DNA of 15,880 nucleotides from DATHBR01 sp036389955. Its GTDB lineage: Bacteria; Myxococcota; Myxococcia; Myxococcales; Myxococcaceae. The notes below the pieces were generated by a model, which did not search any database, had not been told where the DNA came from, and worked only from the letters and a program-made list of their open reading frames with translations. The position numbers and the translations under genes are program-made. Where the stretch lies: the NCBI GenBank assembly GCA_036389955.1, contig DASVVJ010000437.1, forward strand, positions 1 through 15,880, in the 5' to 3' direction. Shown in pieces: positions 14,218-15,880 of this stretch. The stretch's first letter is position 1, and each line of letters begins with the position of its first letter.

Positions 14218-15880
14218 CTACTTCTTGTGGTGGCTCTGAATCAGCTTGGACGTATCTAGGGTGACATCTAGATGGTCGCAGAGCCTCTGACGTGTTTTGT
14301 AGGGGGTTTTGTAGAGATAGAGGTGGTCCACGACCAGCTGCTTGAGGATGCTGGACGAGAAGATGTTCTGGCTGATTTTACCGTAGAGATCTATCACCTC
14401 TTCTTCTGGAACAGGGCGGAAGTGATCTAGCTTGATGGCAATGTCCACGAGCCGAATGGCGACGTTGTCATCTCCGGAGAGCACTTCCTTGAAGGTCTCC
14501 TTCAAGTGCTTGCTGCCAACCGCCAGGGAGATTTTCTTGATGACCCCATAGGCAAGCCCGAGTTGGAGCTGAAAATAATATTGTTCGGTTCGTTTTGTCA
14601 GCGCCTCCTCATCCAGAGATGGATGATCTGAGCGGATGGCATCTTTGAGCAGGTTCTTAATATCGTCCCGGTGCTGCTCGAAGATGGAGAGCATCACGTT
14701 CAGGGTGCGCAGGCCGAGCAGATAGCTCTCCTTTGCGATTTCCAGTTTGACGTCCCCACCCAAGGAGCCTGGAAAGTTCCTTAGGATCTGACCCATAATT
14801 TGAATCGTTTTGAGAGCGACGTTTATCTTGACGATTTCATCGAATTCTTGGCGATCATTCTGCTCATCCTCAAGCTCCGCGAGAGCATTCGGGTGAGCAT
14901 CATCTAGGCTACGCCTGTACTCTTCTCGTGCCTCTTGCTTATTCCGTTCCTCAAGCAGGAAATGAAGGGGGCCGCTGTTCGCGGACAGCGCACGCACATC
15001 GCTGTCGAGATCGCAAGGAAGGCGATCGGCGTAGAGCTGCCGAGCATTCTCTGTCATCTGCGTCATGATCTCAGCGTCCTTCGTGAGGTAGACGAGGAAG
15101 ATCAGGATGTTGGCAAAGTCTTCATTATAGACCTTACTCGTCATGTCTGCGATAGCACTGCGCAGTTCTTGCTTATATTGGGCCGAGCTGAGATTCTCCT
15201 GGAAAAACTTTGCAACAAAATAATAATAGATGTATTTGTACTTGAATCGGTATCCGCCATCCGTCTCTTCAAGCACTAGAGCTTGGGTGAGGGACGTGAG
15301 CAGGCTCTCTTGCGGCAAGCGGATGCGATAGCGACGGTAATACTCATCGGTAATGCTCTGAATCTCGTCATGGGAAAGGAGCCGCTTGTTGAAGCGGAAG
15401 AGATAGTAGGCTAGTTGTGAGATGTAGGTATACTGGGTGTCGAGGGTGAGATCCTTGCTTGCGCCGGACAAGGCGGCCGTAATCAGCACCTCGTAAATGT
15501 ACCCATATGCTCCCGAGGCGGTGCTCAGGTTCTTATTGGCCTCGCGCGATTGAAGAATGCTCAAGACGAACACGGGGTAAGACGGTAGTAGATTCTTGCC
15601 TAGGAGCGTGTCGATGGCGTGCTCGGTCTCGGAAATTTTCTGCTCAAGCTGGGCGTCGTCCGAAGTGAACTCCTGACCGATGCTGCACCACTTCTCAATC
15701 AATGAGCCACGCAGGCGATGTCCAAACTCCCTAATGGTGCATACGCGGAAAGAGAGCAGTAGATCATACATTTCGGGATGCGCTGCCTCTTCCATAATGA
15801 AGAGATCATCAGCGAAGATGATGATGTGCGCAAATCGCTCTTTAGCGGCTTCGATGAAGAGGTTGCGGCCTTTAGTATTG
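14218..15880 (-). CDS. C-terminal part of a large STAND-like NTPase (partial, probable defence protein)
   Basis: The frame is open through the right edge, so the N-terminus is missing; 553 residues are visible. HIIIFADDLF at visible residues 18-27 looks like a Walker B strand with two Asp; it is followed by LRGSLIEKW (56-64) and GKNLLPSYPVFVLSILQ (94-110), a layout I associate with STAND NTPases. About 125-230 is winged-helix-like, ending in FKYKYIYYYFVAKFFQENL, the position where NACHT/STAND proteins carry an 'F-x-H-x-x-x-EY-x-A' helix. The rest is long helical, Glu/Lys/Leu-rich and probably a sensor, without obvious TPR regularity. ATG 15795 lies inside the NTPase domain and is not the real start. 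Codon use and GC content are far below the neighbours, pointing to horizontal acquisition. The P-loop and N-terminal effector are outside the window. Family assignment is moderate; a defence role is inferred. Confidence 0.65.
   Translation of the reverse strand, partial: NTKGRNLFIEAAKERFAHIIIFADDLFIMEEAAHPEMYDLLLSFRVCTIREFGHRLRGSLIEKWCSIGQEFTSDDAQLEQKISETEHAIDTLLGKNLLPSYPVFVLSILQSREANKNLSTASGAYGYIYEVLITAALSGASKDLTLDTQYTYISQLAYYLFRFNKRLLSHDEIQSITDEYYRRYRIRLPQESLLTSLTQALVLEETDGGYRFKYKYIYYYFVAKFFQENLSSAQYKQELRSAIADMTSKVYNEDFANILIFLVYLTKDAEIMTQMTENARQLYADRLPCDLDSDVRALSANSGPLHFLLEERNKQEAREEYRRSLDDAHPNALAELEDEQNDRQEFDEIVKINVALKTIQIMGQILRNFPGSLGGDVKLEIAKESYLLGLRTLNVMLSIFEQHRDDIKNLLKDAIRSDHPSLDEEALTKRTEQYYFQLQLGLAYGVIKKISLAVGSKHLKETFKEVLSGDDNVAIRLVDIAIKLDHFRPVPEEEVIDLYGKISQNIFSSSILKQLVVDHLYLYKTPYKTRQRLCDHLDVTLDTSKLIQSHHKK

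Noticed and set aside
14214..14225. 12-base match (ggggctacttct) with positions 6819-6830, considered as an att-like direct repeat
   Set aside because: Both copies are the last codons and stop of unrelated minus-strand genes ending in Lys-stop; the match is short, GC-biased and best explained by chance.
14935..15279. 114-codon plus-strand frame inside the STAND-like gene
   Set aside because: Antisense to a long continuous protein with recognisable motifs; no domain of its own.

Overview
The window looks like chromosomal DNA from a high-GC, predatory-type delta-proteobacterium (Myxococcota, most likely the Archangium/Cystobacter/Stigmatella group). The reasons are strong G/C at third codon positions across positions 1-14013, tight gene packing on both strands, and several protein families and fusions that I associate with this group. 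The taxonomic call is inference; there is no rRNA or other marker gene here.

Layout: (i) 1-764, three small, very Lys/Arg-rich proteins in a row on the + strand, the first cut by the window edge. (ii) 780-3583, a two-gene minus-strand operon with an ATGA overlap: a SAMHD1/COG1078-like HD phosphohydrolase followed by a NUDIX hydrolase-metallo-beta-lactamase fusion. (iii) 3688-6702, a plus-strand cluster: an ATP-grasp ligase of the D-Ala-D-Ala ligase type, a GNAT acetyltransferase whose start lies inside the end of the ligase ORF, and an exported transglutaminase-like protein. (iv) 6705-6821, a pair of inverted REP-like palindromes between convergent genes. (v) 6823-9237, two minus-strand genes: a DUF4241-like/HEAT-repeat protein and a predicted membrane-associated di-metal hydrolase (COG3687 type). 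(vi) 9238-10410, a divergent LysR-type regulator with a T-N11-A dyad just before its probable GTG start. (vii) 10413-14013, a YyaL/Spata20-type thioredoxin-fold protein and a divergent GT39-type membrane glycosyltransferase.

(viii) From about 14014 the composition changes sharply to much lower GC with relaxed codon use. A 204-base stretch without a convincing gene is followed by the C-terminal 553 residues of a large minus-strand protein. It has a Walker-B-like segment, a winged-helix-like region and a long helical C-terminus, which fits a STAND-type signalling NTPase. Proteins of this architecture commonly act as anti-phage defence sensors. The P-loop and any N-terminal effector domain lie beyond position 15880, so this is the most likely place for an undescribed system, and its decisive part is not visible here.

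Apart from that gene the window is mainly housekeeping or accessory metabolism and envelope functions. No rRNA, tRNA, CRISPR array, complete insertion sequence or replication origin was seen.
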